NCBI RefSeq assembly: GCF_022557175.1
Contig: NZ_CP092915.1
Coordinates: forward strand, 6,200,001-6,264,000
Direction of reading: 5' to 3'
Length of the DNA stretch: 64,000 nt
Source of the DNA: Mycolicibacterium sp. YH-1
GTDB lineage: Bacteria > Actinomycetota > Actinomycetes > Mycobacteriales > Mycobacteriaceae
Each line of letters begins with the position of its first letter. Positions within the stretch are counted from its first letter, which is position 1. Below are positions 16,634-24,460 of the stretch, piece after piece. The position numbers and the translations under genes are program-made. A model generated the notes under the pieces. The model did not search any database and was not told where the DNA came from. It worked only from the letters and a program-made list of their open reading frames with translations.

Positions 16634-17188
16634 ATGACTCGTAGCGGACCTCCCGACGATCCCAACGATCCCAACTACTACTCGGACAGCGAACCCACCG
16701 CCTACGCGAACTACGGCACCGGCGGCTACGCCGAGCAGGGCTATCCGGGCGAGCCGACGAACCAGATCTCGCATCCGCCCGAACCCGAGACGCCCTGGTA
16801 TCGCAAGCCGCCCGCGCTGGTGGGGTTCGGCGCCGTGGCCGCGCTCCTGGTCGCGGCGATCATCTACGTCGCGTTCAACATGGGCGCGGACGACTCTGCG
16901 CCGTCAGACGCCACGACGACCAGTTCGCAGACCAGCGCGTCGGCCGCCGTGGTACCCGCGCCGAGCGGCACCGTGACCGTCACGCAGTCACCGACTGCCA
17001 CCGAGACCACCGCGCCACCGACGACGACCGAGTCGACGTCCACCACGACCACGACCACCACCCCCACCACGACGACGACCACCACCACCGTCCCGCCGAC
17101 GACAAGCACGAGCACCAGCACGGTCACCGAGACCAAGACGGAGACCGAGACGGTGACGCCGCCTGCGCCGGAGCCCGGGCAGCCCTGA
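16634..17188 (+). CDS. Single-pass membrane protein with Tyr-rich head and Thr-rich tail
   Basis: 184 residues, ATG 16634. The cytoplasmic head is acidic and Tyr/Gly/Pro-rich (NDPNYYSDSEPTAYANYGTG), then the juxtamembrane motif PWYRKPP, a transmembrane helix (residues about 60-82) and a long Thr/Ser tail ending ETVTPPAPEPGQP. The PWYRKPP motif closely matches PWYKRPP before the membrane helix of the Hsp70-like protein encoded at 24461, implying a common anchoring module. Lies 27 bp after the preceding Thr-tailed protein, so co-transcription is likely. Function unknown. Confidence 0.72.
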   Translation: MTRSGPPDDPNDPNYYSDSEPTAYANYGTGGYAEQGYPGEPTNQISHPPEPETPWYRKPPALVGFGAVAALLVAAIIYVAFNMGADDSAPSDATTTSSQTSASAAVVPAPSGTVTVTQSPTATETTAPPTTTESTSTTTTTTTPTTTTTTTTVPPTTSTSTSTVTETKTETETVTPPAPEPGQP

Positions 17189-17331
17189 CCCAGGCGTTCC
17201 CGCCGGGCCCCTACCCCTGACCTCCGACAGATTCGGTGTGTCTGCCCGGAGTTATCCACAGTCGTGAATCCATCCACAGGCTGCGGTTTTAGTGCTGGCA
17301 CTTGTCTGCAGACCGGCCTAGATTCGTACAC

Positions 17332-18870
17332 ATGTTCGATGAATTGGTGGCCGAGGCCTCCCCTGCCCGTGGGGGTACCGCCATCGGGGCATGGGCGCGG
17401 GTGGAGGCCGCGGCCTGCGCCCGCCGCCTGACCGCGATGGTCGCGATCCTCGATGCCCGCCAGTCCGCCGACGACTCGGCCTCCCGCGAGCAGTGGTACC
17501 TCGACAACTGGGCAGCCGTGTGTGCCGAGATCGGCGCCGCCCAACAGATCACCCCCGCTGCGGCATCCAGACAGCTGTTGGTCGCCAGCTCACTACGCGA
17601 CCGGCTGCCCAAGGTGGCCGCGGTGTTCGCCGACGGTGGCCTGACCTACCAACTGGCCTCGACCATCGTGTGGCGCACCGCAGCGATCAGGGACTCCGAC
17701 GCACTACGCGCGGTGGACTCCGAGCTGTCAGAGGCATTGACTGATTGGCCGGCGCTGTCACAGCAGAGAACGGTCGACGCGATCGACGTGTTCGTCATCC
17801 GCCACGACCCCCACGCGGTACGCCGCACTCAGAACAAGGCTCGCGGTCGATCGGTGGACATCGACATCGACGACGCCTCGGGCGTGGCGACCCTGTGGGG
17901 TGAGTTGTTCGCCCACGACGCCAAGGCCCTCAACCAACGTCTGGACACCCTGGCCGGCACGGTCTGCGACACCGATCCCCGCACCCGCGATCAGCGTCGC
18001 GCCGATGCCCTCGGCGCGCTGGCCAACGGTGCTGACCGCCTGGCCTGCCTATGCGGGCAACCCGACTGCGACGCCACCGCTGCTGCGGCCCGCGGCACGG
18101 TGGTGTTCGTGGTGACCCACGAGGACACCCTCACCGATCGAAGTCCTACGACCGCGCGACAGGACGCCAGCCTCGACGGTGAGCAGCCGCGCCTGTTCGA
18201 CAAACCGGTCCGCGAACTGACCCTGACCGAGGCGCTGACCGACCCCGATCCCGGCGAGCCCGCGACCGCGCCTGGGGTGATGCTGGGTGGTCCGGTGCTG
18301 GGCGGTCCGATCATCCGCCGCCTCGCGCTGCAGGCCGCGATCAAACGCATCATCCATCCTGGCAACAAACCACCAGAACCGCGCTATACCCCATCGAGCG
18401 CGCTGGCCGACTTCGTGCGCTGCCGCGATCTGACGTGCCGCTTCCCGGGCTGCGATGTGTCCGCCGAGCGCTGCGATATCGACCACACCATCCCGCACCC
18501 CGCCGGCGCCAGCTGTGCATCGAACCTCAAGTGCCTCTGCAAATTTCATCATCTGCTCAAGACCTTCTGGAACGGGCCCAAAGGTTGGCGCGACCGCCAA
18601 CTACCTGACGGAACGGTCGACTGGACCGCGCCGGGCGGACAGACCTACCGCACCCAGCCCGGCAGCCACCTGCTCTTCCCCTCACTGTGCAAACCCACCG
18701 CACCCGTCGCTGCCCGCACTGTGCGCGACGCCACCCCCAACATCGGACTCACCATGCCGCGCCGGGACACCACCCGGGCCGAGGCCCGCAAGCGCCGCAT
18801 CGACGAGGAGCGCCGAGAGAACGAAGAGGCCGCCCTACACGCGATGACCGACTCAAACCCGCCGTTTTAG
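17332..18870 (+). CDS. 13E12-family DUF222/HNH endonuclease-domain protein
   Basis: 512 residues from ATG 17332 (TTG 17302 upstream is less likely). The N-terminal two thirds is the DUF222 13E12-repeat domain; the C-terminal HNH domain shows CRFPGCDVSAERCDIDHTIP with a later CLCKFHH, giving the Cys/His metal and HNH residues. This family occurs in many copies in mycobacteria and is often treated as mobile or repetitive. It ends 20 bp from the convergent iniC stop. Nuclease activity is inferred from the motif. Confidence 0.9.
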   Translation: MFDELVAEASPARGGTAIGAWARVEAAACARRLTAMVAILDARQSADDSASREQWYLDNWAAVCAEIGAAQQITPAAASRQLLVASSLRDRLPKVAAVFADGGLTYQLASTIVWRTAAIRDSDALRAVDSELSEALTDWPALSQQRTVDAIDVFVIRHDPHAVRRTQNKARGRSVDIDIDDASGVATLWGELFAHDAKALNQRLDTLAGTVCDTDPRTRDQRRADALGALANGADRLACLCGQPDCDATAAAARGTVVFVVTHEDTLTDRSPTTARQDASLDGEQPRLFDKPVRELTLTEALTDPDPGEPATAPGVMLGGPVLGGPIIRRLALQAAIKRIIHPGNKPPEPRYTPSSALADFVRCRDLTCRFPGCDVSAERCDIDHTIPHPAGASCASNLKCLCKFHHLLKTFWNGPKGWRDRQLPDGTVDWTAPGGQTYRTQPGSHLLFPSLCKPTAPVAARTVRDATPNIGLTMPRRDTTRAEARKRRIDEERRENEEAALHAMTDSNPPF

Positions 18871-18890
18871 TCGTTGTTCCGCAATACCTT

Positions 18891-20384
18891 TCAGCGGTTG
18901 TGCGCCGCGTAGTCGGCAACCATCGCCTCGGCGCTGCGCACCGCGGCCCGGCAGGCGCGAGTGGTGAACGGATCGTTGAGCGGATGGTCGGCGCGGCGCC
19001 GCCACCGCTGGGCTGCGGCGAATGCGGCACGTGGCCCGTCGTACGGCGCGTCGGGCTGAAGGCCCAGCCGACTCGCGGCGTCGGTGCCCGAACCGCCGAT
19101 GATGCGGCGCAGTGAGGCCATCTCGTCGTCGTTGAGCGTCGTCTGCCGTGACCGCAGCAGGCTGAGCAACCGGAGCTCCTCGAAGGCGTGCGTGTCAGCG
19201 AGCAGCGGATCGATATCGGCCAGGATGTAGGGCGCGGCGTAGATCGGGTTGGCCTCGACGAAGCGCCGCAGCGACACCAGCGCGGTGTGCGCCTTGAGCA
19301 GATCGGAGCGCTGAGCGAACTGCTGGTCGATGACGTCGCGCAGCGCGATCAGGCCGCTGCGCTCCAGCAGTTCGTCGGCCAGCGCCACCGAGTCGCTGAT
19401 TCCCGCGCGCAGCACCGCGATCGAGATCCGGATGCCGAACATCCCGAACCGGTCCAGCAGCGCCGCCCGGGTCGCCGCGTCGACGGGCAGCGCGGCATCC
19501 TCACGGACGAACCGGTCAACCGAGAGCATCGCCTTGGTCAACTCCGCCGCATCGACGCCTGCCAGCTTCTCGAGCGCGACGAACTCACTCTGTCGCAGCG
19601 TGCGCCCGGTCAGCGCGAGCAGACCCGACACCGGGACGACGGCCTGACAGATTCCCGTCTTGTCCATCTCGGTGGTGAACCGGGTCGCGACGTCCTTGGC
19701 GGACAGCATCGCGTCGATGCGCCCGGCGCCGATCTCGTCGGCGCGCGATGCCACACCGATCACACCGAGCGCACCCGAGGATCCACCGACGAGGGTGCCG
19801 ATCTGCTTCAGCAGCGCGATATCGGCGGCGTTCAGCGTGCGCAACAGGAACACCACCGCGTCGACGCGCGGCACGCCGTCATCGGGGACCAGCAGGCGCA
19901 GGGTGCGTTCGGAGACGTCGCGGTTCAGCGACGAGGTGCCCGGGGTGTCGATGATCGTGGTGTCGATCAGCTCGGCGGCCGGCCAGTCGACATCGAGATC
20001 GACCACATCGTTGGGGTCGAGGCTGGCGAAGTCGAACGTCAGGCCACGATCAGCGGGGTCGCGGGTGATGGGCACATTGGACCGTCGGCCGCCACGGTGG
20101 TTGGCGGTCACCCGCGGCGTCGGACCGTTGCGGAACCATGTGACGATGCGCGTGGCCTCGGTGGCGTCGGTCGGGGCGATGTCCTCACCGACCAGCGCGT
20201 TGACCAGAGTGGACTTCCCCGCCTTCAGCGTGCCCGCCAGGGCAATGCGGATCGGCTGGTTGAGCCGTCGGCCGATCCACTCGAGTTCGTTGTGCAGATC
20301 CGGACGCTGCGCATACGCCGGGTCGGTGCGATACGCCCGCACGGTTCCGGCCAGGATCGCGCGCACTCGATCACTTGTGCTCAT
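18891..20384 (-). CDS. iniC: IniC, dynamin-like GTPase of the isoniazid-inducible operon
   Basis: 497 residues, ATG 20384-20382. The P-loop GTLKAGKST (residues about 46-54), a G3-type DTPGT and the following GTPase helices place it in the bacterial dynamin-like group; the C-terminal half is helical. It is last in the iniB-iniA-iniC operon (22 bp after iniA) and convergent with the 13E12 gene. In M. tuberculosis iniBAC is induced by isoniazid, ethambutol and other cell-wall inhibitors; IniC is thought to work with IniA in membrane remodelling. Confidence 0.93.
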   Translation of the reverse strand: MSTSDRVRAILAGTVRAYRTDPAYAQRPDLHNELEWIGRRLNQPIRIALAGTLKAGKSTLVNALVGEDIAPTDATEATRIVTWFRNGPTPRVTANHRGGRRSNVPITRDPADRGLTFDFASLDPNDVVDLDVDWPAAELIDTTIIDTPGTSSLNRDVSERTLRLLVPDDGVPRVDAVVFLLRTLNAADIALLKQIGTLVGGSSGALGVIGVASRADEIGAGRIDAMLSAKDVATRFTTEMDKTGICQAVVPVSGLLALTGRTLRQSEFVALEKLAGVDAAELTKAMLSVDRFVREDAALPVDAATRAALLDRFGMFGIRISIAVLRAGISDSVALADELLERSGLIALRDVIDQQFAQRSDLLKAHTALVSLRRFVEANPIYAAPYILADIDPLLADTHAFEELRLLSLLRSRQTTLNDDEMASLRRIIGGSGTDAASRLGLQPDAPYDGPRAAFAAAQRWRRRADHPLNDPFTTRACRAAVRSAEAMVADYAAHNR

Positions 20385-20406
20385 CGGCTCACCAGCTTAG
20401 GCAGCC

Positions 20407-22248
20407 TCAGCTCGCGACGGGATCACCCTGCGTCGCGAGGTTCACGGAGTGCTCGGTCACCTGGCGCAGGATGTTGAGCTGACGCTCCAGTTCGGCGACC
20501 CTGGTGTTGCGCTCGTTCTCCTCGAGCTTGGCCGCCGACAGCGTGGCCTGCAGCGATTCGTTGAGCGAGCGGGTGGCCTGGTTGGCGATATCGCGGTAGT
20601 GGTCGCGGAGCTGACGCTGGACACCCTTGAGCCGGTCCCTGGACTCCTTGCTCACTACGAACGACACGTCGTCGACGAAGCGCCGCATGTTGACCTTGGC
20701 CTCGTTGCGCACCCGCATCATGCGGTTCTCCATGTCCTCCTTGTAAGCCTTGCGGCCCAGCACCAGACCGGCACCCAGGGACAACGGGTTGAACATGCCA
20801 AGGCCCGCGAAGGACGTCAGCATGCCGAACATCAGCACACCGCCGTAGGACCCCCGCATACCGGTCACCACCTTGTGGCCAGCCTTGATCGGCTTGGCCT
20901 CGAGCCTGGCCAGCGACTTGAACTCGCCGAAACTCGCACCGATCTGGCGGGCGTCGACGTTGGGCATCTCGACCGCACCCAGCCCGGCCTCCTCGAAGTT
21001 CCGGGCGACCTCCTGGGCCAGCGCGTCGGCCCGCTGGTAGGCCCACACGAAGTTGTCTCCGACCGCGGTGGCGATGGCGTCCTCGAGTTCACCGCCGATC
21101 TCGGCCCAGTGGTGGGTGGGATCGCAGCCGTCGATGACCTGCTCGGTGTGCTGCGTGATGGCGCGGAACCTGGCCCGCATGTCGTGGTCGACGTCGGCGG
21201 TCAGGTCGGCGATGCCGTCGGTGAGCACCTGCTGCCACAGCGCGCTCTGCGCCAGGGCGTCCTGGGCCTCCTGCTTGCGACGCTCGAGGTCGGCGGTGAG
21301 CCGCTCCCGTTCACCTGGGTCGTTGATCGCCGACAGCTCAGACTCGATGGCCATCGTCAGATGCTCTGCCGCCGAACGCACTTCGGCCAATACTTGATCG
21401 CGGACCCGGTCGTTCTCACGGGACAGCACCCGCTCGCTGAGGAACTTGACGAGCGCCGGGAAGTTGGACTCCTCGTTGAGTTCCTTGTCGTTGAGCGATA
21501 TGGCATGGCTGCGCAGGACCGACGACACGGGGGTTACCGGCACCGTCACGCCCGCACGCTGCAGATGAGCCTCATTGGCAGCGACGATCTCGCGCCAGTG
21601 CGGGTACAGGTCGATCTTGGTGGCCAGAATGGTTGCCAGCGGGCAGATTTCGACCGCCTGCCGGATGAATGTCATCTCGGGCTCGGTGAACTCCTGGCTG
21701 GCGTCACTGATCATCAGCATGGCGTCGGCATCGGGAAGCAGGCCCAGCGTCGCGGAGAGGTGCGGTTGTCCGTGCCCGCCTACGCCCGGGGTGTCGACGA
21801 ACGCCAATCCGTTGCGCAGCAGCGGGCTTGGCGCGGTCACCTCGACCCGCAACACCTCCCTGCCGCCGGCCTGGGGTGCTCGCCGCAGATCGGTCTGGAC
21901 CTCGGTCGGCGGAATCGAGATGGCCTCGGGCTCCTCACCATCACCCCTGGCGACGATCAGCTTGGCCGAGGCGGTCTCCCCGTAGGACACCACGGTGGCC
22001 AGCACGGTGGTCTCGTCATCGCCGACGCGGGCCACCGGCACGTTGAGAAGCGAGTTCAGCAGCTGGCTCTTGCCCTGCTTGAGCTGGCCTGCGATCACCA
22101 CCCGGATCTGCGGGTCGTTGATGCGCTCCCTGGCTCTGGCCAGCCGGTCGACCAGGTCTCCACGGTCGTTCGTCGTGGCGATCTTGATGCTGTGGTCGAT
22201 GAGTTCAGTGATGACCTTGACCTTGCGGGGGTCATTGGGTTGCGTCAT
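20407..22248 (-). CDS. iniA: IniA, dynamin-like GTPase
   Basis: 613 residues from ATG 22248 (MTQPNDPRKVKVITELIDHS), preceded by GAGAGG 4 nt upstream on the coding strand; a longer in-frame start at 22278 is less likely because it enters the intercistronic hairpin region. The GTPase domain shows P-loop GQLKQGKS, G3 DTPGVGG and G4 ATKID. A hydrophobic paddle (GVLMFGMLTSFAGLG) lies in the C-terminal helical half. IniA is an established mycobacterial dynamin-like protein that promotes membrane fission. Middle gene of iniBAC. Confidence 0.95.
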   Translation of the reverse strand: MTQPNDPRKVKVITELIDHSIKIATTNDRGDLVDRLARARERINDPQIRVVIAGQLKQGKSQLLNSLLNVPVARVGDDETTVLATVVSYGETASAKLIVARGDGEEPEAISIPPTEVQTDLRRAPQAGGREVLRVEVTAPSPLLRNGLAFVDTPGVGGHGQPHLSATLGLLPDADAMLMISDASQEFTEPEMTFIRQAVEICPLATILATKIDLYPHWREIVAANEAHLQRAGVTVPVTPVSSVLRSHAISLNDKELNEESNFPALVKFLSERVLSRENDRVRDQVLAEVRSAAEHLTMAIESELSAINDPGERERLTADLERRKQEAQDALAQSALWQQVLTDGIADLTADVDHDMRARFRAITQHTEQVIDGCDPTHHWAEIGGELEDAIATAVGDNFVWAYQRADALAQEVARNFEEAGLGAVEMPNVDARQIGASFGEFKSLARLEAKPIKAGHKVVTGMRGSYGGVLMFGMLTSFAGLGMFNPLSLGAGLVLGRKAYKEDMENRMMRVRNEAKVNMRRFVDDVSFVVSKESRDRLKGVQRQLRDHYRDIANQATRSLNESLQATLSAAKLEENERNTRVAELERQLNILRQVTEHSVNLATQGDPVAS

Positions 22249-22292
22249 GGACCTCTCTCGCTCCAAAGGTGTCACCAACCGTAGGCGTGCGA

Positions 22293-22331
22293 ACTGGCGG
22301 GGACCAGCCCGTTAAGGAGGTCCCCGCCAGT
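22293..22331 (-). promoter_or_regulatory. Intercistronic hairpin between iniB and iniA
   Basis: Perfect 13-bp arms (22293-22305 and 22319-22331), 13-nt loop, located 21 bp after the iniB stop in the direction of transcription and before iniA. Strong enough to act as a partial terminator, attenuator or mRNA-processing/stability element that would set a higher iniB than iniAC level. No T-run follows. Confidence 0.6.
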
Positions 22332-22351
22332 CGCGCGGTGGTGCGGTCAGA

Positions 22352-23377
22352 TCAGAACGCGTCCAGATCGGCCGTGTTGTGCGACGCCAGGTCGGTGTCG
22401 TTGTGCGACGCGATGTCCGTGGAGTTGCCCGACCCGATGGCGCTGTTGAAGCTGTGGTCGTCCACGGTGCTCTCGGTCTCTGTGTGCACCGAGGTGTTCA
22501 CCGAGTTGTCGACCGACGCGTCGATCGAGTTGTCGGTGGCGTTATCGCTGCCCAGGTCGCCACCGGCGGTGGTCTGGTTGCCGCCGACGGTGCTGCTGCT
22601 GGTCGAGTTGTCGACGATGACGATGCCGCCGCCTCCACCGTTGCCACCGGTGGCGTCGTTGCCGCCGTTGCCGATGCCGATCAGGCCACCGCCGCCACCG
22701 GAGCTGGCGCCGCCGCCGTTGCCGGCACTGGCGTCGACGTCGTTGAGAACGGGGCCCTCGTTGTCCTGGATGACGGTGCTGCCGCCGGTGGCGGTGGTGC
22801 CGTTGTCCTCGATGTCGCCCTCGCCGATGTTGACGTTGGAGCCGGTTCCGGCGATGACGTCACCGTTGTTGACGTGATTGTTGTTGCCGAGGACCGCGCC
22901 GTCGCCGGAGACGATGTCGCCCTTGTTGTCGCCGTCGACGACCACGCCACCGTTGGTTGCGGTGTTGGAGGTCTTGTCGCCGAAGGTGATGTCACCGAAG
23001 CCGAGGTTGAAGGCGCCGTTCTGCGCGTTCGCACCGGCATGCTGATCGGGGCTGGCGAAATCGTTGTTGCTGGCGAGGTCGGTGTTGTTCCGGCTCGCGA
23101 ACTCGGTCTGGGTCTGCGGCGCGAACGTCGTCTGCGGCGAGAACGGCGAGGCGATGCTGTGGTGGTCGGCCACCGCACGCTGCAGGCCCAGAACCGGATC
23201 GCCGCCGCCGAGGGCATAACCCGCCGGTGCGGCAGTGGCTGCGACCGAGGCCAGCTGCGCGGCGCTGACGTTGGGCAGGCCGGCGTCACGCATCGCGCCG
23301 TCGGGGTCCGCGATGAAGGACGCGGCGACCTGGGGGCTGCGGAACAGGTCGAGGATGTAGTCGATCAGGTTCGTCAT
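22352..23377 (-). CDS. iniB: IniB, Gly/Asn/Asp-rich protein
   Basis: 341 residues, ATG 23377. The N-terminal ~45 residues form the IniB domain (LIDYILDLFRSPQVAASFIA, DPDGAMRDAGLPNVSAAQL). The rest is low-complexity, rich in Asn, Asp, Gly, Thr and Ser, with a Gly run in the middle and DLASHN-type repeats at the C-terminus (STDIASHNDTDLASHN). It is first gene of iniBAC; an upstream terminator and G-rich repeat cluster separate it from the second IniB-domain gene. The biochemical role of IniB is not established. Shorter than the M. tuberculosis protein as I recall it, and of different repeat composition. Confidence 0.9.
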   Translation of the reverse strand: MTNLIDYILDLFRSPQVAASFIADPDGAMRDAGLPNVSAAQLASVAATAAPAGYALGGGDPVLGLQRAVADHHSIASPFSPQTTFAPQTQTEFASRNNTDLASNNDFASPDQHAGANAQNGAFNLGFGDITFGDKTSNTATNGGVVVDGDNKGDIVSGDGAVLGNNNHVNNGDVIAGTGSNVNIGEGDIEDNGTTATGGSTVIQDNEGPVLNDVDASAGNGGGASSGGGGGLIGIGNGGNDATGGNGGGGGIVIVDNSTSSSTVGGNQTTAGGDLGSDNATDNSIDASVDNSVNTSVHTETESTVDDHSFNSAIGSGNSTDIASHNDTDLASHNTADLDAF

Positions 23378-23439
23378 CGGAGTGCCTTTCGGTTGTGGTG
23401 TCTGGGTCTGGTTGCCGGCGTTCCGGCGAACTGATGACC

Positions 23440-23554
23440 AATCTATGGACCCCCGCAGAGACCGGAAACGGGGCCGAAACCCGTGCCTTCACCACGCCAT
23501 TACGGGGTTCCCTGGGGGCGTTGATTAGGGGGTTAGGGGATGCCGGGGGATGCC
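23440..23554 (-). promoter_or_regulatory. iniB upstream region with G-rich direct repeats
   Basis: On the plus strand TTAGGGGG-TTAGGGG (23525-23539) runs into two GGGGATGCC units at 23536-23544 and 23546-23554, exactly 10 bp apart, that is on the same helix face. These resemble MalT-type boxes (GGGGA-T/G-GAGG) recognised by ATPase/LuxR activators, the class to which the regulator at 26371 belongs. A possible minus-strand promoter, TTTCCG (23468-23463) and TAGATT (23445-23440) with a 17-bp spacer, lies between these boxes and iniB. Binding is inferred. Confidence 0.45.
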
Positions 23555-23587
23555 CTCAAATCGCCCTCTACGTGGGCAAACGCGAGA

Positions 23588-23615
23588 AAGGCGCGGCCAT
23601 TGCTGGCCGCGCCTT
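23588..23615 (-). terminator. Hairpin terminator after the second IniB-domain gene
   Basis: Perfect 12-bp stem (23588-23599 with 23604-23615), 4-nt loop, 19 bp beyond the stop of the gene at 23635. It separates that gene from iniB. Confidence 0.8.
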
Positions 23616-23634
23616 CGTCGCACTAGGGGGTTAA

Positions 23635-24198
23635 TCAGTCGAACAGGTCGAACCCGCTCGGGTCGGATTGGGGGGTGTGGTCAGCCCCGACGGAATCGAC
23701 GCCGGGGGTGGCATCCGGGTGGTCCCAGTCGGGGGCGTCCAGCACGGGCACGTCGTCGATCACCGGCGCATCGAAGGCCAGTGCGGCGTCGTCGTCAGTG
23801 ACGAGCGACGGAACGCCGGGGTCTGCGGTGTCGATGACGGTCGACAGGATGTCGTCGTGCTGGGTAACCAGATCGGTCACGACGGCATGGGCGTCGTCGA
23901 CACCCTGGACCGGCAGGTGGTCGTCGAACGCGTCGAACGCGGCCGTCGCGGCGCCACTGGCCCACACGTTGGTGCCGGCATCCCCGAAGACGTCCAAGCC
24001 GGCCTGGTCCACACCGGTCGACGCGGCCGCCGACGGGAACGATTCGGCGACGACGGGAATCAGATTGTTGACATCTGATGCGGTCACACCGCTGAGGTCG
24101 GCGTCGGCGATGGCCTGAGCCGGGTTCGCCGCATACTGGGCAGCGATCTCCGGGTCACGCACCACCGACATCACGAAGTCGAGGAGCGAATTCGCCAC
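23635..24198 (-). CDS. IniB N-terminal-domain paralog (Rv0340-like)
   Basis: 187 residues, ATG 24198, preceded by GGAGG on the coding strand (24201-24211 region). The first ~45 residues (LLDFVMSVVRDPEIAAQYAA, NPAQAIADADLSGVTASDVN) align with the IniB N-terminus; the remainder is Asp/Ala/Val-rich with several VDDA/DAPVIDDVPV repeats and no Gly run. Its place directly upstream of iniB matches Rv0340 in M. tuberculosis. It has its own terminator and shares TTAGGGG boxes in the upstream region, suggesting common regulation with iniBAC. Function unknown. Confidence 0.8.
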   Translation of the reverse strand: MANSLLDFVMSVVRDPEIAAQYAANPAQAIADADLSGVTASDVNNLIPVVAESFPSAAASTGVDQAGLDVFGDAGTNVWASGAATAAFDAFDDHLPVQGVDDAHAVVTDLVTQHDDILSTVIDTADPGVPSLVTDDDAALAFDAPVIDDVPVLDAPDWDHPDATPGVDSVGADHTPQSDPSGFDLFD

Positions 24199-24460
24199 GG
24201 CTGGCCTCCTTGGTTCACAACTGCTTCACGGTGTCGAGAGTTCGTCACCGGATTCGTCTTCGAATGCTATCGACGGAGGCAGCGCCCGGAATCGGTGCCG
24301 ATCCCACCCCCTCGAACACCCCATTAGGGGGAACGCGGTTAGGGGTTTGGTGTCGTTAGGGGGTTACCGTCGGATCCCCATCCCGGCGGTTATGGTGGGG
24401 AACTGAATTCTCGTGCTCGGCCTCCGGGCCACCTCCATCCGGCAAAAGGTCTGGACATAG
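24199..24460. promoter_or_regulatory. Divergent control region with three TTAGGGG boxes
   Basis: 262 bp between the IniB-like gene and the Hsp70-like gene. TTAGGGG(G) occurs at 24324-24331, 24339-24345 and 24356-24363, that is at 15- and 17-bp steps, and matches the boxes upstream of iniB. A TATGGT -10-like hexamer for the plus-strand unit is at 24391-24396. The boxes would sit next to or over the -35 region, an activator-like position. These motifs were found by eye; regulator assignment is inference. Confidence 0.45.

Noticed and set aside
17332..18870. Intron-encoded or transposon-borne homing endonuclease
   Set aside because: No intron or terminal repeats seen; DUF222/HNH 13E12 proteins are ordinary chromosomal genes in mycobacteria.
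20449..22284. 611-codon plus-strand open frame opposite iniA
   Set aside because: No domain; the iniA reading frame is established.
23525..24363. TTAGGG runs as telomere-like or G-quadruplex structure
   Set aside because: Runs are separated by unequal spacers; a direct-repeat regulator site is the simpler reading.
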